Shown here: one piece after another, positions 18,070-26,673 of the stretch
How the letters are laid out: every line of letters begins with the position of its first letter
Position numbering within the stretch: the first letter of the stretch is position 1
Assembly: GCA_021776735.1 (NCBI GenBank)
Contig: JAJFFH010000040.1
Location: 269,865-333,864, forward strand
Direction: 5' to 3'
Source of the DNA: Planctomycetota bacterium
Lineage (GTDB): Bacteria > Planctomycetota > PLA2
Length of the DNA stretch: 64,000 nt
Position numbers and translations under genes: made by a program
The notes under the pieces: model-generated
Databases searched by the model: none
What the model was told of the DNA's origin: nothing
Seen by the model: only the letters and a program-made list of their open reading frames with translations

Positions 18070-18189
18070 TTAGTCGGCGCCGCCGTAACTCCAACCGCGC
18101 GGATTCATGCCGGGCATGAGCACGATCCGCCTTTTCTCCAGCAGCACGGGCCGCCACGGCGAAAGAGCAAGGCAGCGCATGCGTGCCAT
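18070..18189 (-). CDS. Candidate 39-residue small protein inside the bacillithiol operon
   Basis: An ATG at 18189 overlaps the bshB1 stop (TAATG), and the frame ends 16 bp before bshA, so it fills the only gap in an otherwise overlapping gene run. The product starts MARMRCLALSPWRPVL and ends GMNPRGWSYGGAD; it is basic in the middle, with no clear membrane segment. The position suggests translational coupling, but no homologue is known to me and the spacing could be accidental. Confidence 0.4.
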   Translation of the reverse strand: MARMRCLALSPWRPVLLEKRRIVLMPGMNPRGWSYGGAD

Positions 18190-18929
18190 TATGCCCCGGA
18201 TGGGTGTTCGCCGCTCGCTCGGCCGGGGCACAGGGCCCGCACCGGATCGGGTAGTGCCGGGAGGCCGTCGAGCGCGAATGCTTCGGCGTAGCGCGTCCCG
18301 GCGTGCTGTCCGAAAGTACGCATCGTCGCGAGCAGGTCGTCGAAGAACCCGGGCGCGGAGATCGGCGTGGCCGGACCGGGCTCGGTGCGCGTGAACTGGC
18401 TCGCAAAGCACCGCGCCGCCGCGATCTTTTTTTCGACGACGGCGGTCACGTCCACGACGAAGTCCGGTGCGAACCACGGGTGCCGCGAGTAGCGGATCAC
18501 GCGGCCCACGCGGTGCGGCGCGCCTTCGGCCTCGTAGTTCGTGAGCGCGGCCAAAAACACGGCGCGTTCGACAAGCTGCGCGGTCGCGGCGTGGTCGGGA
18601 TGCCGGTCGTCCTCGTGCATCGACACAACGAGCCGCGGCCGGTAACGCCGAAGCGCCTCCGCCAAGAGCCGCACCGCGCCGTCGGTCGCCTTGACTTTCG
18701 TGTCCGGCAGCCCGAGGCACTCGCGCGCCGTCGCGCCCAGCAGTTCGGCGGCGGCCTTCGCCTCCGCGGCGCGCTGCTCCACTGTCCCACGCGAGCCTTT
18801 CTCGCCGGCGGTTACGTCGATGATCGCAAACCGATAGCCGCGCGCGCGAAGCGTCAGCAGAAGTCCGCCACACCCGAGCTCAACGTCGTCGGGATGCGCG
18901 CCGACCGCCAGGACATCGACCATGCTCAC
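18189..18929 (-). CDS. bshB1: BshB1: bacillithiol biosynthesis deacetylase
   Basis: A 246-residue LmbE/PIG-L family zinc hydrolase. VGAHPDDVELGCGG holds the zinc ligands His-Asp-Asp, and MHEDDRHPDHAATAQLV the second His cluster; LPDTKV is typical of the BshB1 group. It removes the acetyl group from GlcNAc-malate. The first codon is a GTG overlapping the bshC stop (GTGA); an ATG two codons later is an equally good start. The C-terminal 30 residues beyond the family end are Pro/Gly-rich. Confidence 0.92.
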   Translation of the reverse strand: MSMVDVLAVGAHPDDVELGCGGLLLTLRARGYRFAIIDVTAGEKGSRGTVEQRAAEAKAAAELLGATARECLGLPDTKVKATDGAVRLLAEALRRYRPRLVVSMHEDDRHPDHAATAQLVERAVFLAALTNYEAEGAPHRVGRVIRYSRHPWFAPDFVVDVTAVVEKKIAAARCFASQFTRTEPGPATPISAPGFFDDLLATMRTFGQHAGTRYAEAFALDGLPALPDPVRALCPGRASGEHPSGA

Positions 18930-20389
18930 AGCCGCACCAGATAGTGCCCGATCTCGAACGGGTCGAACGACTCGCGCAACGCCGTCGCGAGCTCCGGCCC
19001 GTGCCGCACGAGGTAGGGAAACAGGGAATGCGTACGTTCCTGCAGCCCGTCGCGCGGCCGCAGCGCCGAGAGGACCTGCTCAAACCGTCGCTGGCCCGTA
19101 CCCGTCTGTGCGTCGCGCGCATTCTCCAGCCGCGTCGCCAGCTTCTCCAGCTCGCCGTGCAGCCGTGTTGTCGACCGACGAAAAGGTTTTTCGGTGTTGC
19201 CGGGCAGATCGAGTTCGCCGCTGTCGACCGCAGCGATGAGTTCGCCCGCCTCCGCCGCCAGTCGCCGCAGACGCTCCGCGATGGGATCACCCTCGGACGG
19301 AAGCGGACGGACGGCGATGCCCCTGACGATGTCTTCCAGGTCGAGACCGAGTTTTGCCGCGTCGCGCGCGACGCTCTTTTCAATGAGTGTTGCCGCATCC
19401 CGCGGTAACACGGCCGGCATCGGGATCCCGAAGTGCTCGTGTGCGGACTTGAGCTGCGACCAGTACTGGATTTCCGACGGACCGCACACTGCCATCAGCA
19501 CCGGGAACGCCGCGTTTTGCACGAGGACGCGCGAAACCACGTCGGTCGACCAGCGCTCGGGCACGCGCGCGCCGCGCGCCAATCTCTGCCGCGGGCCGGT
19601 CGCGTCGAAGAGATACGCGCCGTTCGGCGGCGACAACGGACGCTCGAATCCGGTCTCGGCGGTCAGCGCAGCATCGAGAACATCGCCGTCCGTTCCTATC
19701 CGTTCGGCGAACTCCGCCAGCGGCTCTCGCAAGAGCGCCGGCTCGACAAACACGACGCCTTCGCCGGCGACGAGCCGCGCCAGGTTGCGCACGTGCGCGC
19801 GCGCCACGCTGCCCTCGGTTTCGACGAGCGACCATGCTTCGCTGTCGTTGCCGAGCGCCTCTCTTACGTCGGCCAAGAACGGCGCGAAGTCGATCTCGAT
19901 CTCGCTGACCGGGGTGCGCGGCGCCACGTCGCCTTCGATGCGGAACCGGCGACCGTTCCAGAAGAAGCGGTTGACCTCGTCGAAGTCGTGGTCCTCGCTC
20001 TCGACCCAGAACACGGGCACGACGGGCATGCCGAGTTCGCGCTCGAGTTCGCGGGCCGCGTTGATCACCGTGAAGAGCTTGAACGTCGTGTATGCCGGGC
20101 CGTACAGCAGGCCGACCTGCTGCCCGCTGATCACGCACGCGCAATCCTTCAGTCGCTTCGCGTTATCGGTGCTGCCACCGACGGTCGCGTTGTACTCCGC
20201 GAGCTCGGCCGAGAAGTCCGGACGCGGCAAGGCGAGCTGGGCGTCCAGGAGCGGACGCAGCGCGCGCGGATCACGGTAGTCGTGTTGAAACAGGTGCAGC
20301 GCACGGTCCGGATCGACCATGTACGCGCGCGCCACCTCGTTGCCCGGATCGAGCCGCGAGTAGGGGATGGTGACGAGCGGAAGAGTCAC
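18926..20389 (-). CDS. bshC: BshC: putative cysteine ligase of bacillithiol synthesis
   Basis: A 487-residue member of the BshC family. CVISGQQVGLLYGPAYTTFK is the hallmark segment, followed by VPVFWVESEDHDFDEVN, both typical of the nucleotide-binding core, and a C-terminal helical region (about 390-487). It is thought to add cysteine to GlcN-malate. GTG 20389 overlaps the methyltransferase stop by 4 bp; the frame continues upstream but there runs antisense-like through the methyltransferase gene. With bshA and bshB1 the pathway is complete. Confidence 0.93.
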   Translation of the reverse strand: MTLPLVTIPYSRLDPGNEVARAYMVDPDRALHLFQHDYRDPRALRPLLDAQLALPRPDFSAELAEYNATVGGSTDNAKRLKDCACVISGQQVGLLYGPAYTTFKLFTVINAARELERELGMPVVPVFWVESEDHDFDEVNRFFWNGRRFRIEGDVAPRTPVSEIEIDFAPFLADVREALGNDSEAWSLVETEGSVARAHVRNLARLVAGEGVVFVEPALLREPLAEFAERIGTDGDVLDAALTAETGFERPLSPPNGAYLFDATGPRQRLARGARVPERWSTDVVSRVLVQNAAFPVLMAVCGPSEIQYWSQLKSAHEHFGIPMPAVLPRDAATLIEKSVARDAAKLGLDLEDIVRGIAVRPLPSEGDPIAERLRRLAAEAGELIAAVDSGELDLPGNTEKPFRRSTTRLHGELEKLATRLENARDAQTGTGQRRFEQVLSALRPRDGLQERTHSLFPYLVRHGPELATALRESFDPFEIGHYLVRL

Positions 20390-21087
20390 GCCTTGCGCGC
20401 GACGACGATGCAGCGCGGCGCGTCCGTCGTGTAGTCGCGTCCGTCGAACGCCCCGTACGAGGCCACCGGGCTCAGCCCCGCGTCGCGCAGGAGCGCTTGC
20501 AGGTCGTGGTGGTTGTACAGGCGCACGGATTCCGTATAGCTCAGGGTGACGCCGTCGTCCTCGATCACGACGTCCTTCTCGACGCGCCCGTTCTCGATGC
20601 GCCGCGTGAAATGGTAGGTGCGGCCGTCGCGCTCTTCGGTGCCCTCCGGAACGAGGTGGTGCATCACGGCGGTCGCGTTCAGGAAATCGAGCAGGTAGAC
20701 CCCCGCGGGGCGTAGCGTGCCGGCGATGGACCGCAATGCCGCCAGGTTGTCGTCGTCGTCGAAGTAGCCGAACGAAGTGAAAAACGACGTGGCTGCGTGA
20801 AAGGTCCCCGAGAACGGGAGCGCGCGCATGTCCGCGCGGACACACGCCACGTCGGTGGCGAGCGCGAGGAGATCGGGGCTCAGGTCGATTCCCGTGACGT
20901 CGTGGCCGAGCGCGGCCAGGGCACGGGCGTGGCGGCCGGCGCCACAGGCAACGTCGAGGACGCGGCAGGCATCGGGAAGCCCGAGGACCCCGGCGGCGAA
21001 TTCCGCCTCGGCCTTTGCGGACTCCTCGTCCCGGCGGTAGTAGACATCGAGGTATTCCTTGCGGAACGCGGTTTCGTACCAGCTCAT
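20386..21087 (-). CDS. Class I SAM-dependent methyltransferase
   Basis: A 233-residue methyltransferase with motif I VLDVACGAGRHARAL, motif II GIDLSPDLL, motif III RADMRALPF and a post-motif TSFFTSFGYF. It starts with an ATG overlapping the pyrF stop (ATGA), and its stop overlaps bshC. Homologues of this type act on small molecules. Tight coupling to bshC hints at a role in thiol metabolism, perhaps S- or N-methylation of a bacillithiol-like compound; that is inference. Confidence 0.88.
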   Translation of the reverse strand: MSWYETAFRKEYLDVYYRRDEESAKAEAEFAAGVLGLPDACRVLDVACGAGRHARALAALGHDVTGIDLSPDLLALATDVACVRADMRALPFSGTFHAATSFFTSFGYFDDDDNLAALRSIAGTLRPAGVYLLDFLNATAVMHHLVPEGTEERDGRTYHFTRRIENGRVEKDVVIEDDGVTLSYTESVRLYNHHDLQALLRDAGLSPVASYGAFDGRDYTTDAPRCIVVARKA

Positions 21088-21854
21088 CGCTTGCGCGCCT
21101 TTTCAATCTCGTCATGTGCGGCGCGGGCAGCGGCCCGCACGGCATCCTTCCAGTCGTCTTGGCCCTCGCCCGCGTACAGGATCGCGCGCGAGGAGTTCAC
21201 CACCGCCCCCGCGCCCCCTGTGAAACACGCAGCGAGATCCGCGCCTCCGCCGCCCTGGGCGCCGAACCCCGGCACCAAAAACAGGGTCTCCGGAAGCGCT
21301 TTTCGCAGCTCCGCCATCGCTTGCGGATGCGTTGCGCCGACCACGGCCCCGAACGCGGGCTCGTCGCGCAGCGCCTCGATCATCGCCGCCTCCGCCGGGG
21401 CCTGGAACACGGCCGCGTCCTCGTTCGAGGTGCGCAACAACAGGAACACGCCGCGGTCGAGTTCGCGCGCGCGGCGGCGCCAGGGATCGAGCGTGCCCAG
21501 CCCGAGGGACGGATTAACGGTCACCGCGTCGGTGTCGAAGGGGCCGCCCAGGTAGGCACTCGCGTAGGCCTCGGCCGTGGAGCCGATGTCGCCGCGCTTG
21601 ATATCGGCGATCACCGGGATGCCCTCGCGGCGAATCTCGGCGATCACCGTGGCGAAGTCGCGCACGCCGTCGGGACCGAACTGCTCGAAGAAGCCTGCAT
21701 TCGGCTTGAAGCACGCCGCCACGTCGGCCGTCACCTCGACCACCGCGCGGCAAAAGTCGAGCGCGCCCATGTCGGCGGGGAGGCGCGTGGGGTCGGGATC
21801 GAGGCCCACGCACAGCGCGGAGCCGCGCGCCTGAAAGCCGGCCGTCCAGTTCAT
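21084..21854 (-). CDS. pyrF: Orotidine 5'-phosphate decarboxylase (type 2)
   Basis: A 256-residue enzyme of the longer type 2 subfamily that makes UMP from OMP. CVGLDPDPTRLP, FKPNAGFFEQFGPDG and VIADIKRGDIGSTAEAY hold the phosphate-binding and catalytic Asp-Lys-Asp residues, and FLVPGFGAQGGG is the C-terminal phosphate loop. ATG 21854 overlaps the trpG/pabA stop by 4 bp; the longer frame to 22007 lies inside the neighbour and is rejected. Confidence 0.95.
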   Translation of the reverse strand: MNWTAGFQARGSALCVGLDPDPTRLPADMGALDFCRAVVEVTADVAACFKPNAGFFEQFGPDGVRDFATVIAEIRREGIPVIADIKRGDIGSTAEAYASAYLGGPFDTDAVTVNPSLGLGTLDPWRRRARELDRGVFLLLRTSNEDAAVFQAPAEAAMIEALRDEPAFGAVVGATHPQAMAELRKALPETLFLVPGFGAQGGGGADLAACFTGGAGAVVNSSRAILYAGEGQDDWKDAVRAAARAAHDEIEKARKR

Positions 21855-22414
21855 GCCGGGGATTCTAGGAAGTTCCGCAGCAATTCGCAGCCTGCTGTCG
21901 TGAGGTACGACTCGGGGTGGAACTGGACACCCAGCAGCGGGCGGGACTCGTGGCGCACCGCCATGGGCTCGCCGTGGTCGGCCGTTCGGGCCGTAACCGC
22001 GAAGCACGGCGGGATCCGGGAGGCAATGAGCGAGTGGTAGCGCGCCGCCGTGAGCGGGTTCGGGAGGCCCCGAAACAGGCCCGCGCCATCATGGGCGATC
22101 GGTGAGGTTTTGCCGTGCACGACCCCGGCGGCCCGGCCGATTTCGCCCCCGAACGCCTGGACAAGGCTTTGGTGCCCCAGGCAAACACCCAGCAGCGGCC
22201 GGTCCGCGCGCGCACAGAGATCCACGGAGATGCCAGCCTCGTTCGGCGTGCACGGGCCCGGCGAAATCACGAACCGGTCGGCCGGGTGCGCCAGGGCCTC
22301 GGCCACCGTCAGCTGGTCGTGGCGGACCACGTCCACGGCGGCGCCCAGGACTCGCAGCGCCTGAACGAGGTTGAACGCGAACGAGTCGTAATTGTCGATT
22401 AGCAGGATTCGCAC
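21851..22414 (-). CDS. trpG: Glutamine amidotransferase subunit of anthranilate or aminodeoxychorismate synthase
   Basis: A 187-residue class I glutamine amidotransferase. The oxyanion motif ISPGPCTPNEAG, nucleophile Cys in GVCLGHQSL, and His-Glu in GVQFHPES are intact. It supplies ammonia to TrpE or PabB, neither of which is in the window, so trpG and pabA cannot be separated. It starts with GTG 9 bp after the aminotransferase gene and overlaps pyrF. Confidence 0.92.
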   Translation of the reverse strand: MRILLIDNYDSFAFNLVQALRVLGAAVDVVRHDQLTVAEALAHPADRFVISPGPCTPNEAGISVDLCARADRPLLGVCLGHQSLVQAFGGEIGRAAGVVHGKTSPIAHDGAGLFRGLPNPLTAARYHSLIASRIPPCFAVTARTADHGEPMAVRHESRPLLGVQFHPESYLTTAGCELLRNFLESPA

Positions 22415-22423
22415 GGCCGGCCC

Positions 22424-23527
22424 TCAAAAACATGCGAGCAGGCGCTCGATGTCGGACTCGTCGTTGAAATGGTGCACGGCGACGCGCAGCGCACCTCCGC
22501 GCGCGGCGGCGATCACGCCGCGACTCTCGAGCGCCTGGGCAAACACCTCGGGATCCTCGACCGCGAGGCTCACGATTCCGGAGTTCGCCCCTGGACACTG
22601 CGCGCGCACGCCGCGAGCCGCGGCGCCCTCCCGAACGGCGGCCGCGAGTTCCAGGACGCGTGCCTCGATCACGTCGAGGCCGATCTCGTGGATCAGGTCC
22701 AGCGCCGCGTTCAGTCCAAAAATGCCGCACGTGTTCGGAGTGCCATCCTGGTACCGCCGCGCGCTCGGCGCGGGTGCCATGTCGTAGTCCAAAAACCGGG
22801 TCGGGTGCCGCACCGACATCCACGAGGGGCGGGTCGGCGCGATCCTCTCCCGGGACGCGCGGCGCACGTACAGGATGCCGGCGCCCTCCGGACCGCAGAG
22901 CCACTTGTGGCCGTCCGTCGCCAGCGCATCGATACCGTCCTCCGCTACGTCCAGGCGCAGTGCCCCCAGGCCCTGGATCGCGTCCACTACAAAGAGCGCG
23001 CCGTGCTCGTGCGCGATCTCGCCGATGCTCTTCAGGTCGATGCGCTGGCCCGAAAGCCAGTCGACGAAGCTGACCGACACGGCCGCGGTCCGGCCGTCCA
23101 CGTGTGTAGCAACGTCTTCGGGCAAGAGACGCCCGTCGCGCTTGGGCACGCGGCGTACCTCGACGTCGGGCAGCGCCATCCAGGGATAGACGTTGGCCGG
23201 GAACTCGCGGTCGGGGATGACCACGTTGTCGCCGGCACGCGCGCGCAGCCCTCTCGCGACCGTGGTGATACCGGCCGACGTGTTTGAGACCAGCGCGATC
23301 TCGTCGGCGGCCGCGCCCAGAAGCCGAGCGGCGCTCTCGCGGCATGACTCATAGGCCTCAAACCACTTCGCGTAGTGCGCGGCCCCATGACGGCACTGGT
23401 CGTCGGCAAGGCGCCGCATGGCGTTGCGCGCCCGGGTGCTGATCGGCGCGACGGCCGCGCTGTTGAAGTACGCGTAGCGTGCCGTGACGGGGAAGAGTCC
23501 CCTCGTCGTCGCCGAGAGCTTCACCAC
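22424..23527 (-). CDS. Class V aminotransferase (PLP), cysteine-desulfurase/kynureninase-like
   Basis: A 367-residue fold type I PLP enzyme. The cofactor Lys is in TDGHKWLCGPEGAG, with VSFVDWLSGQR and FVVDAIQGLGAL upstream (Asp and Gln for the PLP ring). No Cys-containing loop such as SACSSG is seen, so it is unlikely to be a typical cysteine desulfurase; an aminotransferase or lyase role is more likely. It is the first gene of the long operon reaching bshA. It begins with GTG-GTG, 8 nt after a TATACT box. It is divergent from iscS with only 20 bp between starts. Confidence 0.88.
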   Translation of the reverse strand: MVKLSATTRGLFPVTARYAYFNSAAVAPISTRARNAMRRLADDQCRHGAAHYAKWFEAYESCRESAARLLGAAADEIALVSNTSAGITTVARGLRARAGDNVVIPDREFPANVYPWMALPDVEVRRVPKRDGRLLPEDVATHVDGRTAAVSVSFVDWLSGQRIDLKSIGEIAHEHGALFVVDAIQGLGALRLDVAEDGIDALATDGHKWLCGPEGAGILYVRRASRERIAPTRPSWMSVRHPTRFLDYDMAPAPSARRYQDGTPNTCGIFGLNAALDLIHEIGLDVIEARVLELAAAVREGAAARGVRAQCPGANSGIVSLAVEDPEVFAQALESRGVIAAARGGALRVAVHHFNDESDIERLLACF

Positions 23528-23534
23528 GGTTAGT

Positions 23535-23541
23535 TAGTATA
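23535..23541. promoter_or_regulatory. Divergent -10 boxes between two class V PLP enzyme genes
   Basis: The same bases serve both strands: TATACT on the minus strand is 8 nt before GTG 23527, and TAGTAT on the plus strand is 7 nt before ATG 23548. Two promoters in a 20-bp gap leave no room for leaders with ribosome-binding sites. Confidence 0.55.
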
Positions 23542-23547
23542 GACGGA

Positions 23548-24666
23548 ATGGCCCGCGTGTACCTCGATGCCAACGCGACAACGCCGCTGGATCCGCGAGT
23601 CCGCGAGGAGATGCTGCCGTGGCTTGGCTGCGGCAATGCGTCCTCGCCCCACCTTGAGGGCCGCGTGGCGCGCGACGCGATCGACCGGGCGCGCGACAGC
23701 GTCGCGGCGCTCATCGGGGCTGCCGCCAAGGAGGTCGTTTTCACGTCCGGCGCGACCGAGGCGAACGCCATCGCCCTGCTGGGGGCCGTTCGCGCGGCCG
23801 GGGCGCGGCGCGCCTACTGCACGGCTGTCGAGCATCCGTCCGTCCTGCGGACGCTCCTGGCCGTGCCCGGCCTCGACGTCGTGGAGTGCCCCGTCGATGC
23901 CGCGGGCGTGGCCCTCTTGCCCGAGGCGCTGACGGAGAGCGTCGGTGTCGTCTCCGTGATGCTCGCCAACAACGAGACCGGCTCGGTGCAACCCGTGTCG
24001 GACTTCGCCCGCCTTGCGCGCGACGCCGGCGCCGTCATGCACACCGACGCGGTTCAGGCGTGCGGCAAGATTGAGGTCGACGTGGCGAAACTCGGGGTTG
24101 ACCTGCTGGCTTGTTCCGCGCACAAGATGCACGGCCCCAAGGGCGCCGGGGCCCTCTGGGTCCGTTCCGGTGTCGAGCTTGCCCCGCTCTACAGTGGAGG
24201 CGAGCATGAGCGTGGGTTACGGCCCGGCACTGAGAACGTGGCGGCCATCGTCGGCTTCGGGGCGGCGGCCCGTTTCGCGCTAGCCGGGCTCGGCGCACGT
24301 CGCACCCGCTGGGAAAACTTGTCTGTCGTTTTCCTGGAGGCGCTGCGCGCCGGGCTCCCCGACACCGCGGTGCACCTTGCGCCGGTTCGCATCGCGAACA
24401 CGTTCAGCCTGACGTTCCCCGACGTTGAGGGCGAAGCCGTGCTGCTCGGCCTGGATCTCGAGGGCTTCGCGGTTGCAACCGGCAGCGCCTGTTCGTCGGG
24501 AGCCGCCGAACCGTCGCACGTTCTTCGTGCCATGGGCCTCGGTCGCGACGGTGCCGAGCGCAGCGTTCGGGTGAGCATGCACGCGGACACGTCCGCGTCC
24601 GACGTCACTCGCTGCGTAGCAGCACTCGTGCGAGTCGTCAAGGGACTGCGCGCGCTGAGCGGTTGA
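23548..24666 (+). CDS. iscS: Cysteine desulfurase (IscS/NifS type)
   Basis: A 372-residue PLP enzyme releasing sulfur from cysteine for Fe-S clusters and thiolated tRNA. YLDANATTPLDPRV is the N-terminal signature, Lys193 in SAHKMHGPKG binds PLP, and Cys314 in GSACSSGAAEPSHVL carries the persulfide. The extended loop length places it in group I (IscS/NifS), not SufS. No iscU or other Isc genes are adjacent. It lies directly upstream of the dnaA region. Confidence 0.93.
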   Translation: MARVYLDANATTPLDPRVREEMLPWLGCGNASSPHLEGRVARDAIDRARDSVAALIGAAAKEVVFTSGATEANAIALLGAVRAAGARRAYCTAVEHPSVLRTLLAVPGLDVVECPVDAAGVALLPEALTESVGVVSVMLANNETGSVQPVSDFARLARDAGAVMHTDAVQACGKIEVDVAKLGVDLLACSAHKMHGPKGAGALWVRSGVELAPLYSGGEHERGLRPGTENVAAIVGFGAAARFALAGLGARRTRWENLSVVFLEALRAGLPDTAVHLAPVRIANTFSLTFPDVEGEAVLLGLDLEGFAVATGSACSSGAAEPSHVLRAMGLGRDGAERSVRVSMHADTSASDVTRCVAALVRVVKGLRALSG

Positions 24667-24696
24667 GTTTGCCGGGAGCGGAACGCCTCCGTTCGG

Positions 24697-24725
24697 TTGA
24701 CGCCTGTTGCGGGTTGCCCTAGGAT
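24697..24725 (+). promoter_or_regulatory. Predicted dnaA promoter
   Basis: TTGACG (24697-24702), a 17-bp spacer and TAGGAT (24720-24725) form a sigma-70 type promoter about 200 bp before the dnaA start. The 259-bp gap 24667-24925 otherwise holds the long leader; I see no strong DnaA box in it. Confidence 0.6.
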
Positions 24726-24925
24726 GCGATACGACGCGGTGAGGGTCGCGTTGCGAAGAGACACGAAGGCCGAAGCGGTTGGGCCACCACGCCGGGAGAC
24801 CGCCCGGGTGGCGTAGGTCCGTACCCCGTCGTTCTTCGATAAATACGGGCCGGTTGTCGTGCAAGGGGAAGCCTTTGCGGGCGACTTTTTGGACGCAGCG
24901 GCGGTGTGTCGCGGAGGTTTCCTGG

Positions 24926-26365
24926 ATGGCGGATTCCCGTCCCGAGAGCGAAGCTTGGGAGAGGATCGCGACGATCGTACGACGCTCTGTTCCGCGCCAG
25001 CAGTTCGAGACCTGGTTTCGCGGAATCAGCGTCGTCAGCGTCGGGCCGGAGCGCCTTGAGTTCCGCGTTCCCAACAACTTTTTGCGCGAGTGGATCTTGC
25101 GCAAGTACTCCGGAGTACTCCGGTCCGCGGCGCGGGAGGTCGTCTCCGGCGACCCTGAACTCGTCATCCATATTGCGGAATCCGCGGATTCTTCGGGTTC
25201 ATCTAGTTCGGGGCCCTTGCCCGGGGCGACGCCCTCCCGGGACGCCGACGCTCACCGGGCTGCCACCGCGCCCCGGTCGGCCGCCGAAGTACACACGTCC
25301 ACCGTTTCGGCCCGATCCCCCGGGATTTCGTTTGGCGAGAGCGACGTCACCCTCAACGCCCAGTACACGTTCGGCAACTTCGTTCCGGGACCGTCCAACA
25401 ACTTCGCCTACGCCGCGGCGGTCGCCGTCGCGGACAGTCCGGGAAAGTCCTATAACCCGCTGTTTCTGCACGGTTCGGTCGGGCTGGGCAAAACCCATTT
25501 GCTCCAGGGGGTCTGTCATCGGCTTATCGAGCGGCGGCCCGGCATGCGCCTGCTCTACCTGTCGTGTGAGACGTTCACCAACCATTTCGTGACGGCGATC
25601 GCGAACGGCGAGCTGGACAGCTTCCGGTACCGCTACCGGCACGTCGATACCCTCCTGATCGACGATATCCACTTCCTCGCGAACAGGGAGCGAACGCAGG
25701 AGGAGTTTTTTCACACGTTCAACACCCTCTACAACGCCAACAAGCAGATTATCTTGTCGTCGGACTCCAATCCGGCCGAGATTCCCACGCTCTCCGAGCG
25801 CCTCGTGTCGCGCTTCAAGTGGGGCGTCGTTGCGCGCATTGATGCACCCGTATACGAGACCCGGGTCGCCATCATCTCTCGCAAGGTGAAGATGCATGGC
25901 GTCACCTTCCCCGACGACGTCGTCCACTACGTCGCGGAAAACATCCGCGCCAACATCCGCGAGCTAGAGGGGGCCGTCAACAAGATGGCCGGTATGGCCC
26001 ATATCTATGGCCGGTCCGTCAGCATGGAGATGGCCAAGACCGCGCTGCGCGATCTCATCCCTATTTCCCAGCACCGCGTCAGCGTGGACACCATCATCAG
26101 GACCGTGGCGGAGCACTACGGCGTTCCCGTGAAAGACCTGATGGGGAAGCGACGCACCAAGTCAATCGCCCGTCCGCGGCAGGTGTGCATGTTTCTCGCT
26201 CGGCGCCTCACGAGCCACTCCCTCGAGGAGATCGGCGGCTACTTCGGTGGCCGCGATCACACCACTGTCATGTACGCGTTCGACAAGATCCGCAAGGAGG
26301 TCAAGGTCAGCACCGACCTCGCGGACCTCGTTGAGCATCTCAGCACCCGGATCCGCACGACGTGA
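24926..26365 (+). CDS. dnaA: Chromosomal replication initiator DnaA
   Basis: A 479-residue initiator. Domain I is at about 1-85, a Ser/Pro/Ala-rich domain II linker at about 86-140, the AAA+ domain with Walker A GSVGLGKTHL (about 181) and Walker B LLIDDIHFL (about 243), and domain IV with the signature GGYFGGRDHTTVMYAF (about 437), which binds DnaA boxes. GGAGG lies 8 nt before ATG 24926. An upstream in-frame ATG at 24779 is rejected because the extra residues look non-coding. The dnaA-dnaN-dciA-gyrB order marks an origin. Confidence 0.97.
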   Translation: MADSRPESEAWERIATIVRRSVPRQQFETWFRGISVVSVGPERLEFRVPNNFLREWILRKYSGVLRSAAREVVSGDPELVIHIAESADSSGSSSSGPLPGATPSRDADAHRAATAPRSAAEVHTSTVSARSPGISFGESDVTLNAQYTFGNFVPGPSNNFAYAAAVAVADSPGKSYNPLFLHGSVGLGKTHLLQGVCHRLIERRPGMRLLYLSCETFTNHFVTAIANGELDSFRYRYRHVDTLLIDDIHFLANRERTQEEFFHTFNTLYNANKQIILSSDSNPAEIPTLSERLVSRFKWGVVARIDAPVYETRVAIISRKVKMHGVTFPDDVVHYVAENIRANIRELEGAVNKMAGMAHIYGRSVSMEMAKTALRDLIPISQHRVSVDTIIRTVAEHYGVPVKDLMGKRRTKSIARPRQVCMFLARRLTSHSLEEIGGYFGGRDHTTVMYAFDKIRKEVKVSTDLADLVEHLSTRIRTT

Positions 26366-26673
26366 CCCGACCCCCGAGCAGACCCGCAAGGGCCCGGAGT
26401 AAACCCGCGAGTGGGTCCGTCCCTGTGGATAAGCTGTCCACTCCTCGCTGTGTCTCGGGGTGGTTATCCCGGGCTACCGTGAGACAGCGTCCCGCTATGT
26501 GGAAAAGCCCGAGCCTTTCCTCGTCTTTCCCTCGCCCTGCGGCACTGTGTGTGGAGTCCGACACCTCCACACACGCCGTTGCCTACAAACAACTTACGTC
26601 ACCCTCCCCGGGAGTTGTCCACATCGCGCAGGGCAGCCTACGGATACGAAGATCTATATAAGAAAAGAAGAGT
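26366..26673. other. Probable oriC: DnaA-box cluster between dnaA and dnaN
   Basis: The 308-bp gap carries TGTGGATAA at 26424-26432 (perfect box), TGTGGAAAA at 26498-26506 and TTGTCCACA at 26615-26623 (one mismatch each), and a weaker TTATCCCGG at 26464-26472. An AT-rich stretch follows at about 26637-26671. This is the layout of a replication origin with an unwinding region next to dnaN. Gene orientation switches from mostly minus to mostly plus around here. Confidence 0.75.
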
